This document shows positions 1 to 9,393 of a stretch of 64,000 nt of DNA, piece by piece. The stretch covers positions 372,001-436,000 of the forward strand of contig NZ_CANMKO010000003.1 in assembly GCF_947498515.1 (NCBI RefSeq), written 5' to 3'. The notes under the pieces are model-generated. The model ran no database searches, was not told the DNA's origin, and saw only the letters and a list, made by a program, of their open reading frames with translations. How positions within the stretch are numbered: position 1 is the stretch's first letter; every line of letters begins with the position of its first letter. The position numbers and the translations under genes are program-made. The DNA is from an uncultured Pelagimonas sp. Its GTDB lineage: Bacteria > Pseudomonadota > Alphaproteobacteria > Rhodobacterales > Rhodobacteraceae.

Positions 1-1432
1 ACTCGGCCTCGGGGTCGCTGTCATAGACAACACCGCCACCGGCTTGAATATAGAGCTTTTGGTCTTTGACGATGGCGGTGCGCAGCGCGATGCACATGTC
101 CATATCGCCACCGGCGCTGAAATAGCCAACACCGCCGCCATAGACGCCGCGTTTTTCCGGCTCAAGCTCATCAATTATTTCCATCGCCCGGACTTTGGGC
201 GCGCCTGAAACCGTACCTGCGGGCATCCCGGCAAAGAAGGCCGATAGCGCGTCTTGGTCCTCGTGCAGCTCACCCACAACGTTTGAAACGATGTGCATGA
301 CGTGGCTATAGCGTTCGATAATGAACTCTTCGGTTGGGCGCACCGTGCCGATTTTGGCGACACGGCCGACATCGTTGCGGCCAAGATCAAGCAGCATCAA
401 ATGCTCGGCCAGCTCTTTTTTGTCCGCCAACAAGTCGAGTTCCAACGCCTTGTCTTCTTCGGGCGTGGCACCGCGCGGACGGGTGCCGGCGATGGGGCGA
501 ATGGTGACTTCGTTGCCAAAGACCCGAACCAAGATTTCCGGTGACGCCCCGATGACCTGAAAGCCGCCAAAGTTGAAATGGAACATGAAGGGCGACGGGT
601 TGGTACGGCGCAGGGACCGATACAAGGCAAAAGGCGGAAGTGGGAAATCCTGTGTCCAACGTTGGGCTGGAACCACCTGAAAAATATCACCGGCTTTGAT
701 GTAATCCTTGGCCTTCATCACTGCGGCTTTGTAGCCGTCATGGGTGAAGTTCGACACTGGCGTGCCAAGATCGGCGGCTTCGCCGAGGTCGCGGGCTTGT
801 TGGGGCAGGGCGCGTTCCAAATCACGAACGGCGTCCATCACGCGCTCTGCGGCTTGCGCATAGGCCGCGCGGGCCGACATGCCGTCTTGGACCCATGCGG
901 GCGAGACAACCGTCACTTCGCCCTTGGCTCCGTCCAAAACGGCGACAACAGACGGGCGCAAGAAACAGGCTTCGGGAAGGCCCAAGGGATCGGGGTTTAC
1001 ATTGGGCAGATGTTCGACCTGACGGATCATGTCATAACCCAGATAGCCAAACAGACCAGCCGCCGCTTGCGGAAGATCGTCGGGCAGGTCGATCCGGCTT
1101 TCGGCCAAAAGCGCCCGTAGCTCATCCAACGGTGCGCCGGGTTGATCGACAAAACTATCTGGGTCAAAGCGCGCCGCTCGGTTGATCCGAGAGGTTGAGC
1201 CGTGGCTTTGCCAAATGAGATCCGGCTTCATGCCGATGATCGAATAGCGCCCGCGGATTTCGCCCCCGGTCACGGATTCAAGCATAAAGCTATCGCGCGC
1301 GGCACCCGTCAGCTTGAGCATCAAAGACACCGGCGTATCTAAATCCGCCGCCAGTCGGGTATAGACGACCTGATTGCGCCCCGATTGGTACGCAGTTGAA
1401 AAGTCGTCAAAAGATGGGGTGAGCTCGGACAT
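1..1432 (-). CDS. trpE: Anthranilate synthase component I (3' end cut by window edge)
   Basis: TrpE converts chorismate, with ammonia or glutamine through TrpG, to anthranilate, the first committed step of tryptophan synthesis. The ATG at 1432 opens a frame that runs without a stop to the window edge (477 codons), so the last part of the C-terminus is missing. The N-terminal region carries the ES-x3-G-x3-GRYS feedback-site pattern (LESVTGGEIRGRYS). The chorismate-binding domain shows the IAGTRPRG, LDLGRNDVGRV and GTVSGAPKVRAME motifs. It starts 14 nt after the stop of the SurA/PpiD-type gene and is probably co-transcribed with it. PabB or MenF are alternatives, but the feedback motif and overall fit favour TrpE. 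No leader peptide or attenuator fits in the 14 nt gap. Confidence 0.95.
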   Translation of the reverse strand, partial: MSELTPSFDDFSTAYQSGRNQVVYTRLAADLDTPVSLMLKLTGAARDSFMLESVTGGEIRGRYSIIGMKPDLIWQSHGSTSRINRAARFDPDSFVDQPGAPLDELRALLAESRIDLPDDLPQAAAGLFGYLGYDMIRQVEHLPNVNPDPLGLPEACFLRPSVVAVLDGAKGEVTVVSPAWVQDGMSARAAYAQAAERVMDAVRDLERALPQQARDLGEAADLGTPVSNFTHDGYKAAVMKAKDYIKAGDIFQVVPAQRWTQDFPLPPFALYRSLRRTNPSPFMFHFNFGGFQVIGASPEILVRVFGNEVTIRPIAGTRPRGATPEEDKALELDLLADKKELAEHLMLLDLGRNDVGRVAKIGTVRPTEEFIIERYSHVMHIVSNVVGELHEDQDALSAFFAGMPAGTVSGAPKVRAMEIIDELEPEKRGVYGGGVGYFSAGGDMDMCIALRTAIVKDQKLYIQAGGGVVYDSDPEAE

Positions 1433-1446
1433 AGCCAGGTCGGACC

Positions 1447-3297
1447 TTATTGGAAATTGGCGTGAACGGCGTTGATCGCCTGTTGATCAATCGAGACACC
1501 GGCACGCTGTTGAATGTCTGCGGACAAGGCGCGGAACAGGTCCTGAGACACGTCAGAAGCAGCTTGGTCGCCAAATAGATTGGCAAGCATCTCTGCACTT
1601 TCGTCTTCGGAGTCCGCCTCTAGGATGTCGTCTAGGCGTAGAACGACTGCGCCATCCGTTCCCGGAACGGCGCGCACGTCACCCGGCTCCATGTCGAAAA
1701 CGGCGTCCAAAACACCCGGCGCAAGTTCAGCACCAAAGGCATTGCGGGTAAGACCTTCTTCGGTGTTGGGGGTTAGGGAGAGCGCTTCAAAGGTTTTGCC
1801 TTCGGACAACTCTGTTGCCTTAAGCTCAGCTTGTTCAACAAGCGCTTTGGTGCGCGCGTCGTTTTCAAAAGCAGTCGCGACATTGTCACGAACATCTTCA
1901 AATGGCAGCGGGGCTGGCTCCATGATTTCTTCTAGACGCATGGCAAAGATGCCGCCATCGCCCAACTGTGCAACAGTCGGGTAGTCTTCCGCTGTGGCTT
2001 GGGCTGCGGCTTCGCGGAACCCGTCATAGGCGGCAATTTCGCCGTCGCCATCGTTGCCTGTCCAACCGATTTTACCCAGCTGCAAATCAGAAGTGTCCGC
2101 GAGTTCTTCGAGCGTGGCTCCAGCGGCCAGATCATCATCAAACCCTTGTGCCTGACCTTCGATCACCCGACGGGCCCGATCAAGGGCAAGGGCATCACGC
2201 AAGTCTGGCATTGCGTCCTCGAAACTTGTGGATTGCTCTGGCAGGACGGCATTGACGCGGAACAAAGCCGGACCAAGGTCGCTATCCGCCGGACCGACGA
2301 CGGTCCCCACATCTGCGGCAAAAACAGTATCAGCCGCGGCTCCCAAATCACCTTGGGTCACGTCACCCATGTCTGTGTCCGACAGGGTCAGATCCCGTTC
2401 TGCGACCAGATCCTCAAACGTCACCTCGCCGGAAGACACGCGATCAAGCGCGGCTTGGGCGGTAGCGGCGTCGCCGTATACCAAACGTTCAACCAAACGG
2501 CGTTCGGGCATGTTGAATTCGGCTTCGCGCTCTGCATAGGCGGCGCGCAAGCTGTCTTCGTCGACCTCAACCGTATCAAGGATCATCTCGGGCGTGAGCC
2601 AGACATAAGTAATCAGCTTGGTTTCAGGACGGGTATATTGCGACAGGTTCTCTTCGTACCAAGCAGTGAGCTGTTCTTCGGTAGGAACTGGCAAGCCGGT
2701 GGTCAGATTCTCGGGGCCGTAAGCAGCCCAGGTAAAGGCACGGCGTTCCCCGGCAAAACCAATCAAGGTGTCAACATAAGTGTCAGGCAGTTTTATTCCG
2801 GCCAACACCGAGCCCTGCAAAATGGTGCTGGCGCTGTCGGCGCGCAGGCCTTCTTCGAATTCGCGTTCGCTTAGCCCGGCATTGTTTAGCGCGTATTCAT
2901 AAGCTTGGCGGCTGAATTGGCCGTCCGCGCCTTGAAAGGCCTGCGTATTCACGATTTCCTCGGCAAGACGATCGTCGCCGACCGAAATGCCAATCTTGGT
3001 GGCTTCGTCTTCGAGGGCGGCATTCACCACCATCTGGGCGAGGACCTGAGACGTCACGCCTTGTTCCTGAGCCTGTTGAAAGGTCAGCGGCTGGCCGTTC
3101 TGCGCTTCGATAGCGGCAATTTGGTTTCGTAGGGCACGGTAGTATTCTTGAACCCCAATTTCAGCGTCACCAACAGAGCCAATGTTGCTCACATTCCCCG
3201 AGAAATTGGTGGCGCCAAAGCCGCCCAATCCCACAAAAAGTAGTGCCATAAGGCCATAGACAAAAATCTTGCCAATGCTCGTTTTTTTCTCGGCCAT
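1447..3297 (-). CDS. SurA/PpiD-type membrane-anchored peptidyl-prolyl isomerase
   Basis: The 616-residue protein has a short cytoplasmic N-terminus, one transmembrane helix (about residues 10-30) and a long acidic periplasmic part. That part has a SurA-N-like chaperone region (about 35-190) and a parvulin-like rotamase segment (about 240-360). The layout is that of PpiD, an inner-membrane foldase that assists outer-membrane and secreted proteins. The start at 3297 is chosen because GGAGG lies six bases upstream and the hydrophobic anchor follows at once; an upstream in-frame extension is implausible. It is followed after 14 nt by trpE, an arrangement I recall as common in Rhodobacteraceae. 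Rotamase activity is inferred; many PpiD parvulin domains are inactive. Confidence 0.85.
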   Translation of the reverse strand: MAEKKTSIGKIFVYGLMALLFVGLGGFGATNFSGNVSNIGSVGDAEIGVQEYYRALRNQIAAIEAQNGQPLTFQQAQEQGVTSQVLAQMVVNAALEDEATKIGISVGDDRLAEEIVNTQAFQGADGQFSRQAYEYALNNAGLSEREFEEGLRADSASTILQGSVLAGIKLPDTYVDTLIGFAGERRAFTWAAYGPENLTTGLPVPTEEQLTAWYEENLSQYTRPETKLITYVWLTPEMILDTVEVDEDSLRAAYAEREAEFNMPERRLVERLVYGDAATAQAALDRVSSGEVTFEDLVAERDLTLSDTDMGDVTQGDLGAAADTVFAADVGTVVGPADSDLGPALFRVNAVLPEQSTSFEDAMPDLRDALALDRARRVIEGQAQGFDDDLAAGATLEELADTSDLQLGKIGWTGNDGDGEIAAYDGFREAAAQATAEDYPTVAQLGDGGIFAMRLEEIMEPAPLPFEDVRDNVATAFENDARTKALVEQAELKATELSEGKTFEALSLTPNTEEGLTRNAFGAELAPGVLDAVFDMEPGDVRAVPGTDGAVVLRLDDILEADSEDESAEMLANLFGDQAASDVSQDLFRALSADIQQRAGVSIDQQAINAVHANFQ

Positions 3298-3340
3298 TAT
3301 GTCCTCCGAAGGAATGGTTTTCGCCTGTCTGCCGCCTTGT

Positions 3341-4537
3341 CTACGACGCGGGTCTGGCCCCTGCAAGGGGCCAGTCGAGGCTGGCAAGGCGTTGGGTTAC
3401 TTTCTTGATGTCCGATGGGGTCACATTTGCGAAAGCAATGCGAAAGGCGCGGTCGGCTGATGTGTCGCCTTCGGGCATGAACATCGACGCAGGCAAGAGT
3501 AAAACCCCAGCCTCGCGGACAAGTTTTGGCGCAAGATCTTGGGCGCGCCCGGCAAAGGGGTGCGTGACCCACGCGAAATAGGCCCCAACTCCGTGAAGCT
3601 GCCAGCCCTTGTCGGCCAGAACAGGAAAACTGTCTTCGACGGCTGCGCGGCGGGTCAAGAGGTCGGCACGTTGGTCCGCCAACCAAGGGCCAAGGTTGCG
3701 AAGCCCCCATTCCGCCGCGATCTGTCCCAAAGTTGGGGCGCAAATTGTGATGGTGTCGAGGTATTTTTCGACTTCGGACAAAGTTTCGGCGTTGGCGATA
3801 ATCGCCCCGGTGCGATGGCCGGTCATCCGGAAGCTTTTGGAAAAGCTATAGAGTTGAATTAGCGTGTGGTCCCAATCCGTGGTCTTCAACAGGGCATGGA
3901 CCGGGTCGGCTTGGCTGTGAAAATCGCGGTAGGTTTCATCGATGATCAGTTTCAACCCATGCTCGCGCGCAAGATCAAAAAATCCGTGCAACAGGGCAGG
4001 TGGGTATTCAACGCCGGTCGGGTTGTTGGGCGAAATGAGCAAAATCGCCTTGGTGTTTGGGGTGATCAAACTCCGGGCTTGATCGACATCCGGCAAAAGA
4101 CCGGCCCCGACGGCAATCGGGCGGGCCACTACACCAGTCATATCCATGCACATTTTGTGGTTAAAGTACCACGGCACCGGTAAAATCACCTCATCTCCGG
4201 CGCTGCAAAGCGCGGCAATACAAGCGGCAAAAGCCTGATTACATCCGGCGGTGATGGCGATTTGATTTGGAGCGACTTTGGCATCGTAAAACCCCGACCA
4301 GGTTGCGGCCAGGGTTTCTCGCAAAGAAGACAGCCCCAAGACCGGCCCATACAAATGGGTAGCCGGGGATTTGAGCGCTTCGGCCATCACATCCTGCAAC
4401 ACCTGAGGCGGCGGGTCGGCAGGTACGGCTTGGCTCAGGTCAATCAAGGGGCGATCAGCCGGAAAATCTACACCATCAAGCCACTTGCGCGCGGCAGGAA
4501 TAGGTGGCGCAAAGGTGGTTTGCGTCCAGCTGGTCAT
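3341..4537 (-). CDS. Class I/II PLP-dependent aminotransferase
   Basis: This 398-residue fold-type I aminotransferase has the substrate-loop motif SPNNPTG, the PLP-contacting segment IIDETYRDF, and the Schiff-base lysine in SFSKSFRMTGHRTG. It would transfer an amino group between an amino acid and a 2-oxo acid in the cytoplasm. The substrate cannot be read from sequence; aspartate/aromatic or alanine-type enzymes are closest in motif spacing. The start at 4537 follows GGGGGAG nine bases upstream. It lies 54 bp downstream of gpt and 43 bp upstream of the foldase gene on the same strand, so it may belong to a longer transcript. Confidence 0.85.
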   Translation of the reverse strand: MTSWTQTTFAPPIPAARKWLDGVDFPADRPLIDLSQAVPADPPPQVLQDVMAEALKSPATHLYGPVLGLSSLRETLAATWSGFYDAKVAPNQIAITAGCNQAFAACIAALCSAGDEVILPVPWYFNHKMCMDMTGVVARPIAVGAGLLPDVDQARSLITPNTKAILLISPNNPTGVEYPPALLHGFFDLAREHGLKLIIDETYRDFHSQADPVHALLKTTDWDHTLIQLYSFSKSFRMTGHRTGAIIANAETLSEVEKYLDTITICAPTLGQIAAEWGLRNLGPWLADQRADLLTRRAAVEDSFPVLADKGWQLHGVGAYFAWVTHPFAGRAQDLAPKLVREAGVLLLPASMFMPEGDTSADRAFRIAFANVTPSDIKKVTQRLASLDWPLAGARPAS

Positions 4538-4590
4538 ATCGAATTCTCCCCCGGGAAAAGGCGCAAACTTAAGGGTTTGCGCCGCTGTCT

Positions 4591-5097
4591 CTAGTCGTCT
4601 TTGCCTGTGTAGGGCTTGACGTATTGTAGCGCCATATCCCACGGGAAGAAGATCCAAGTGTCTTGGCTCACTTCGGTGATGTAGGAATTCACTTGCGGCT
4701 TGCCCATGGGCTTTGCGTAGATGGTTGCAACATGCGCGTTTGGCATATGCTCGCGCACAACCTCAAGCGTTTTGCCGGTGTCGACCAGATCATCAATGAT
4801 CAAAACCCCTGTGCCATCGCCAACCAGCTCTTTGTTGGGGGCTTTGATAACCTGTGGCTCGGACTGGCTTTGGTGCTGATAGCTTTTGACGCTGATGGTA
4901 TCGACCAAACGGATATCTAGTTCGCGCGCGATGATCATTGCCGGGGCCATACCCCCACGGGTGATCGCAACAATGGCTTTCCAGCCTTCGCCATTTGGGC
5001 TTTGATCCTGAAGTCGCCATGCCAAGGCACGGGCGTCACGGTGCAATTGGTCCCAGCTGACATGGAAGCCTTTTTCATGGGGCAAACGGTCGGTCAT
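4591..5097 (-). CDS. gpt: Xanthine phosphoribosyltransferase
   Basis: The 168-residue protein carries the type I phosphoribosyltransferase PRPP loop [13 protein letters not shown] (about residues 97-109). The overall order of motifs matches Gpt, which makes XMP/GMP from xanthine or guanine and PRPP in purine salvage. It is slightly longer than the E. coli enzyme because of the N-terminal segment. GGAGA precedes the ATG. It ends 53 bp before the aminotransferase start and begins 10 bp after the stop of the first LysE-type exporter. Hypoxanthine-guanine phosphoribosyltransferase is a less likely alternative. Confidence 0.9.
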   Translation of the reverse strand: MTDRLPHEKGFHVSWDQLHRDARALAWRLQDQSPNGEGWKAIVAITRGGMAPAMIIARELDIRLVDTISVKSYQHQSQSEPQVIKAPNKELVGDGTGVLIIDDLVDTGKTLEVVREHMPNAHVATIYAKPMGKPQVNSYITEVSQDTWIFFPWDMALQYVKPYTGKDD

Positions 5098-5107
5098 CGG
5101 TGTCTCC

Positions 5108-5719
5108 TTAGGTCAGGGCTATTTTTAGCCCGAACACAGCAATCAGCGCGCCAAAGACCCGGTCAGTCCAGGCTTTCATACGGGCGTAAAGCGCGCGGGG
5201 TTTGGGTAGGGAAAAAATACGGGCCACGCTGAGATACCATAGGGTTTCATTCACCCCAATCATGGCAACCAGCAAAACACGCGACAAAACAGAGGCGTCG
5301 GTGGGCAAAAGGCCAATAAAAATCGCGCCAAAAAACACGGCCGGTTTGGGATTGGTGGCAAAGGCCAAGAACCCCATACGCATAGCGGATAAAGGTCGGC
5401 GTGGTGCGGTGGTGTCGATCTCGGGCATGGGGGTTTTGGCATGTCGAAACATCATGATCGCGATGTAGACAAGAAAAAGGCCGCCAATAATCTTGAGGCC
5501 CAAAAACAACGCCGGGACCAGTTCGAACAACAAGGCCAACCCAGCCATTGCCCCCGCGGCCCACAACATCGCTCCGATTCCAAATCCGATCGAGAGCATG
5601 GCCGCAGTGCCGAACCCTTCGGAGGCGGCGGTGCGCAGGCACAATACGAATGTCGGCCCCGGGCTCATCGCGGCCAAGAGGTGGATTAAGACAACCGAGA
5701 AAAAGACGCCCAATTCCAT
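5108..5719 (-). CDS. LysE/RhtB-family amino acid exporter (first copy)
   Basis: The 203-residue integral membrane protein has about six hydrophobic segments. It shows the LysE/RhtB N-terminal signature around [19 protein letters not shown] and the central [12 protein letters not shown] motif. Such proteins export amino acids or homoserine-type compounds across the inner membrane by proton exchange. The ATG at 5719 lies one base after the stop of the second LysE gene (TAA-T-ATG), so translation is probably coupled. A TTG at 5731 would extend it by four residues. The substrate is unknown. Confidence 0.85.
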   Translation of the reverse strand: MELGVFFSVVLIHLLAAMSPGPTFVLCLRTAASEGFGTAAMLSIGFGIGAMLWAAGAMAGLALLFELVPALFLGLKIIGGLFLVYIAIMMFRHAKTPMPEIDTTAPRRPLSAMRMGFLAFATNPKPAVFFGAIFIGLLPTDASVLSRVLLVAMIGVNETLWYLSVARIFSLPKPRALYARMKAWTDRVFGALIAVFGLKIALT

Positions 5720-5720
5720 A

Positions 5721-6323
5721 TTAGCGCCCAATCAAGAGTTTGAGGCCCAATAACCCCAGGATCGCACCGGCCACCCGGTCAAAACTCGATTTGAGACGCA
5801 GGTAACCGGCACGGGCCGGTGGAGTCGACAGCAATGCGGCAAAGGCCCCGTAGGCGATCAATTCGATTACAAGGTGATTGCCGACGATCAACGCCTTTTC
5901 AGCAAGGCTAAGTCCAGCAGGAAAGATCACAACCAAGACTGACGCCGCAAACAGCACCGATTTTGGGTTGGCCAAATTGACAAATAACCCACCTAAAAAT
6001 GCCTTTTTGCCCGGCGTCGCCGTGTCGTTGAGCGGTTTGGCGGCGTCGCGCCACAAGCAAACGGCAACCCAGATCAGATAGAGCGCCCCGACGGTTTTTA
6101 TTGCGACAAATGCCCAAGGAAACAGGGTGAAAACAGCTTCGAGGCCCAAAAGCGCGGCGGACGTCCAACAGGCGGCCATGATCGCCAATCCCGCCCCCGT
6201 CGCCATGCCAACCCAAAATCCGCCGGAAATAGCCTGACGCAATGCAAACAATAGGGCCGGGCCGGGCGCAGCAAGCGCAGCCAGCAAGGTCAGGTTAAAG
6301 GCAAGCAGGTGGGTCCAATCCAT
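5721..6323 (-). CDS. LysE/RhtB-family amino acid exporter (second copy)
   Basis: This 200-residue protein of about six transmembrane helices shows the family pattern APGPALLFALRQAISGGF near the N-terminus and NLANPKSVLF in the middle. It is a clear paralogue of the following gene. The two back-to-back copies may work together or be a recent duplication; they differ at most positions, so the duplication is not recent. The ATG at 6323 is preceded by AAAGGAC. It lies 86 bp downstream of the L,D-transpeptidase-like gene on the same strand. Confidence 0.85.
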   Translation of the reverse strand: MDWTHLLAFNLTLLAALAAPGPALLFALRQAISGGFWVGMATGAGLAIMAACWTSAALLGLEAVFTLFPWAFVAIKTVGALYLIWVAVCLWRDAAKPLNDTATPGKKAFLGGLFVNLANPKSVLFAASVLVVIFPAGLSLAEKALIVGNHLVIELIAYGAFAALLSTPPARAGYLRLKSSFDRVAGAILGLLGLKLLIGR

Positions 6324-6409
6324 GGGATGTGTCCTTTGTTCGGGCTGTTCTAGGACAACAACCAAGCCCCAGCAAATCGAAAACACCGCAAAACGCGTCG
6401 GTGGGCAAG

Positions 6410-7156
6410 TCAATTCACCGCGTAACGCCCGTCAATGACCTCAACAGTCGGGATTTGCCGGGTGGTTTCGAACTGTTCATAGATCGTAGAAAGCTGTTCC
6501 CAAAATCCGAACCAAGGCGAATGGGCCGCCTGTGCCATACGCTCTGGTGTCATTCGAAACGGAAAGGCGTGGACGGGCACCGCATGTTGCCCGCCGCTCA
6601 ACGCCGCCTCGACCAACACATAGATTTCTTCAATCATCGGATCGGTCATGGCATAACATCCGACCGACACACAGTTGCCATGCACCATCAAAAAGCTACC
6701 CGTTCGATCATGGGATCGGTCGAACCGATTGGGAAAACCAAGGTTGAAGGACAAATGAAAGCTTGAGTTTGGGTTCAACGCATCACGGGTGACATTATAG
6801 ATGCCTTCGGGGGATTGTCGGTCGCCCTCACGTAATTTCGGGCCAAGATCACCAGAGAAATTGCAAATCGGATAGGTTTTGAACAGGCTGAATTGGCTGT
6901 CGTCTTCAATCCAGACTTCAAGCTCGGCCTCTTCTTTGAAAATCCGAATGAACACCGGTGCAGAAAAGCTGAGATCACTATGAGCAAGCTGTGATGTCAA
7001 AATTGGAATCTGGTGGGCACGAATTTCTGAAATATCGGCGCGAAGCCCAAGTTTTTCCGCCACTGGCGGTGGGACCATATGACGTGCCTTGTAGGCGGCA
7101 AAGAAAATGCCCGCGCCAAGCGCGAGCATTATTGTCATTAAACCAAGTCGGCGCAT
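6410..7156 (-). CDS. L,D-transpeptidase (YkuD-like) family protein
   Basis: The 248-residue protein has an N-terminal hydrophobic segment (about residues 5-22) that can act as a signal anchor, followed by a YkuD-type domain. The catalytic cluster is HGNCVSVGCYAM (about residues 155-166), giving the expected His, Gly and nucleophilic Cys. Such enzymes make 3-3 cross-links in peptidoglycan or attach proteins to it in the periplasm. Proteins with this spacing are often annotated murein L,D-transpeptidase or YafK-like, and some relatives act as hydrolases. The ATG shares one base with the fabI stop (TGATG), so the two are translationally coupled. Confidence 0.8.
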   Translation of the reverse strand: MRRLGLMTIMLALGAGIFFAAYKARHMVPPPVAEKLGLRADISEIRAHQIPILTSQLAHSDLSFSAPVFIRIFKEEAELEVWIEDDSQFSLFKTYPICNFSGDLGPKLREGDRQSPEGIYNVTRDALNPNSSFHLSFNLGFPNRFDRSHDRTGSFLMVHGNCVSVGCYAMTDPMIEEIYVLVEAALSGGQHAVPVHAFPFRMTPERMAQAAHSPWFGFWEQLSTIYEQFETTRQIPTVEVIDGRYAVN

Positions 7157-7962
7157 CAACCCTTGGTGATATCCGGCGCGTCAACGGCCTTCATGCCAAC
7201 CACATGGTAGCCCGCATCCACGTGCAGGTTTTCACCGGTGACACCGCTACCCAGATCGGACAGTAGGTAGAGCGCCGATTTACCAACATCGTCGGTCGTC
7301 ACATTACGACGCAGCGGCGAGTTGTATTCGTTCCACTTCATAATGTAGCGGAAATCGCCAATGCCCGAGGCGGCCAATGTCTTGATCGGACCCGCCGAAA
7401 TTGCATTGACGCGAATGCCATCTTTGCCAAGGTCTTCGGCAAGGTATTTGACCGAGGCCTCTAGCGCAGCTTTGGCAACACCCATGACATTATAATGCGG
7501 CATGACTTGCTCGGCACCATAATAGGTCAGCGTTAGGGCACTTGCGCCCGGTTTCATCATCTTCTCAGCGCGCTGCATGATCGCGGTAAAGCTATAGACC
7601 GAGATATCCATCGTCATGGTGAAGTTGCCACGCGTGGTGTCAACATAGCGGCCACGCAATTCGCCCTTGTCGGAAAACCCAATGGCATGCACGACAAAGT
7701 CCAGCTCACCCCATTTTTCCTTGAGAACCGCGAAAAGCTCATCCATCGAGGCTTCGTCGCTCACATCACAAGGGATGACGATGTCGCTCCCGAGTTGTTC
7801 GGCCAAAGGGCCAACGCGTTTTTTCAGCGCCTCCCCCTGATAGGAAAACGCCAGCTCAGCACCGGCATCGGCGCAGGCCTTGGCGATCCCCCAGGCAATC
7901 GACTTGTCATTGGCAAGACCCATGATGAGGCCGCGTTTGCCGGCCATCAAACCATTCGACAT
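7156..7962 (-). CDS. fabI: Enoyl-[acyl-carrier-protein] reductase (NADH)
   Basis: FabI performs the final reduction of each fatty-acid elongation cycle (enoyl-ACP to acyl-ACP) with NADH in the cytoplasm. The 268-residue protein has the divergent short-chain-dehydrogenase features of FabI: GLANDKSIAWGIAKA for the nucleotide site, HAIGFSD, and the catalytic YYGAEQVMPHYNVMGVAKA with Tyr-x6-Lys spacing. It is the triclosan-target family. The start follows a GGAG element. It is divergent from pdxH across 132 bp and coupled to the downstream L,D-transpeptidase-like gene. Confidence 0.95.
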   Translation of the reverse strand: MSNGLMAGKRGLIMGLANDKSIAWGIAKACADAGAELAFSYQGEALKKRVGPLAEQLGSDIVIPCDVSDEASMDELFAVLKEKWGELDFVVHAIGFSDKGELRGRYVDTTRGNFTMTMDISVYSFTAIMQRAEKMMKPGASALTLTYYGAEQVMPHYNVMGVAKAALEASVKYLAEDLGKDGIRVNAISAGPIKTLAASGIGDFRYIMKWNEYNSPLRRNVTTDDVGKSALYLLSDLGSGVTGENLHVDAGYHVVGMKAVDAPDITKG

Positions 7963-8094
7963 TTTGGTACTCCAACCCTGTCCACGTTAGACACGGTCTT
8001 TAGGTGAATGCCCGGCACGCTTCAAGCCAATGCTGAAACAGGTTGCACATTCCGATGACCTAAGGGACATCTTGACCCACAAACGGAGGCTGAC

Positions 8095-8700
8095 ATGACA
8101 GATAGAACCGGGATTTTTGCGGGGGATGACCCATTTGCCCTTGCCCAAAGCTGGCTGGATGAGGCGGTCGATACAGAAATCAATGACCCCAATGCCATGG
8201 CCTTGTCGACGGTAGACGCCGAAGGCATGCCCAACTCGCGTATGGTTTTGCTCAAAGATATCGAAGCCGATGCCTTTGTTTTCTACACAAATTACGGAAG
8301 CGCCAAGGCGCGAGAATTGGACGGGCAGGGTAAAGCGAGTTTCGTGATCCACTGGAAATCTCTGCGCCGCCAAATTCGTGTGCGTGGTCTAATCGAGCGA
8401 GAAGACGGGCCCGCCGCAGACGCCTATTACAAGTCTCGGTCTCTCAAAAGCCGACTTGGCGCTTGGGCGTCGCATCAGTCACAACATTTGGACTCACGCG
8501 CGTCTTTGATGGCAGATGTGGCCAAAATTACCGCGACCAAAGGTCCGAATCCGCCGCGACCACCGTTTTGGGGCGGTTATAGGATTCGCCCGTTTGAGAT
8601 CGAGTTTTGGGCAGATGGGGCGTTCAGATTGCATGACCGCTTTCGCTGGACACGGCCAGATTGTACCACCCAATGGTCAGTCTACCGGTTGCATCCCTAA
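8095..8700 (+). CDS. pdxH: Pyridoxamine 5'-phosphate oxidase
   Basis: PdxH oxidises pyridoxine or pyridoxamine 5'-phosphate to pyridoxal 5'-phosphate with FMN and oxygen. The 201-residue length and motifs fit well: [23 protein letters not shown], the FMN/substrate segment [15 protein letters not shown], the [19 protein letters not shown] stretch (split here by its Arg and Ser residues), and the [14 protein letters not shown] element near the C-terminus. GGAGG is seven bases before the ATG. It is transcribed away from fabI and followed by a 156 bp gap before the cold-shock gene. Confidence 0.95.
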   Translation: MTDRTGIFAGDDPFALAQSWLDEAVDTEINDPNAMALSTVDAEGMPNSRMVLLKDIEADAFVFYTNYGSAKARELDGQGKASFVIHWKSLRRQIRVRGLIEREDGPAADAYYKSRSLKSRLGAWASHQSQHLDSRASLMADVAKITATKGPNPPRPPFWGGYRIRPFEIEFWADGAFRLHDRFRWTRPDCTTQWSVYRLHP

Positions 8701-8732
8701 AATAGGATATGTTCTGGTTCAAACGGATAGGT

Positions 8733-8749
8733 TTGGACGAAATGTCCAA
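8733..8749. repeat. Short inverted repeat downstream of pdxH
   Basis: TTGGAC and GTCCAA are separated by five bases. It could be a weak hairpin ending pdxH transcription (no T-run follows) or an operator just upstream of the cold-shock promoter. The role is unknown. Confidence 0.4.
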
Positions 8750-8751
8750 GT

Positions 8752-8780
8752 TTGACTGTGCCCCTGACACAAAATAGAGC
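8752..8780 (+). promoter_or_regulatory. Putative sigma-70 promoter of the cold-shock gene
   Basis: TTGACT and TAGAGC are separated by exactly 17 bp. This would give a leader of about 70 nt before the cold-shock gene, a length common for genes of this family. The -10 box is weak, so this is tentative. Confidence 0.35.
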
Positions 8781-8856
8781 AATTTGTAGGCCTTGAAATC
8801 CGACTGTTATTTGTTCCAAGACAGACGGTGGGGATACGTCAGTACATCACTGGAAG

Positions 8857-9393
8857 GTGAGTTTGAAACAGAACGACAATGAAGTAACACGGCTGTTAGG
8901 CACGGTTAAGTGGTTTGATCCTGTAAAGGGGTTTGGTTTTGTAGTTGCCGACGAAGGTGGGCCGGACATTTTGCTCCACGCAAATGTCCTGCGCAATTTT
9001 GGGCAAAGCTCAGTAGCTGATGGAGCGCAAATCGAGATCGAAGTTCAAGAGACCGATCGCGGAGTGCAAGCAACCGAAGTGTTGCGAATTGATCCACCCG
9101 AGGTTGCCGATAGCGCACCTTTGGCGGATTTTGAACATTTGGACCCAGAGGTCATGGCGCAGGCTTCACTCGAGCCTGCCCGTGTCAAATGGTTCGACAA
9201 GGCCAAAGGCTTTGGGTTTGCAAATGTATTTGGAAAACCCGATGATGTGTTCATTCATATCGAAGTTCTGCGCCGGTCAGGACTAGCGGATTTGCAGCCC
9301 GGAGAGGCATTGGCAATTCGTGTCGTCGACGGCAAGCGCGGACGCATGGCGATGGAAGTGAACGCATGGGAAGCAGCCTTAGTACGCGAATAA
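8857..9393 (+). CDS. Double cold-shock-domain protein
   Basis: The 178-residue protein contains two cold-shock (OB-fold) domains, about residues 12-80 and 106-175. Each carries the RNP1-type motif: TVKWFDPVKGFGFV in the first and RVKWFDKAKGFGFA in the second. Such proteins bind single-stranded RNA or DNA and act as RNA chaperones. An acidic linker joins the domains. The start is uncertain: a GTG at 8857 directly abuts GGAAG, whereas a TTG at 8863 is better spaced and would shorten the protein by two residues. The 3' end overlaps the DUF192 gene by 28 bp. Confidence 0.9.
   Translation: MSLKQNDNEVTRLLGTVKWFDPVKGFGFVVADEGGPDILLHANVLRNFGQSSVADGAQIEIEVQETDRGVQATEVLRIDPPEVADSAPLADFEHLDPEVMAQASLEPARVKWFDKAKGFGFANVFGKPDDVFIHIEVLRRSGLADLQPGEALAIRVVDGKRGRMAMEVNAWEAALVRE

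Noticed and set aside
578-1120. 180-codon frame antisense to trpE
   Set aside because: TrpE motifs are unmistakable on the other strand; the antisense frame is His/Gly-rich and unlike any family.
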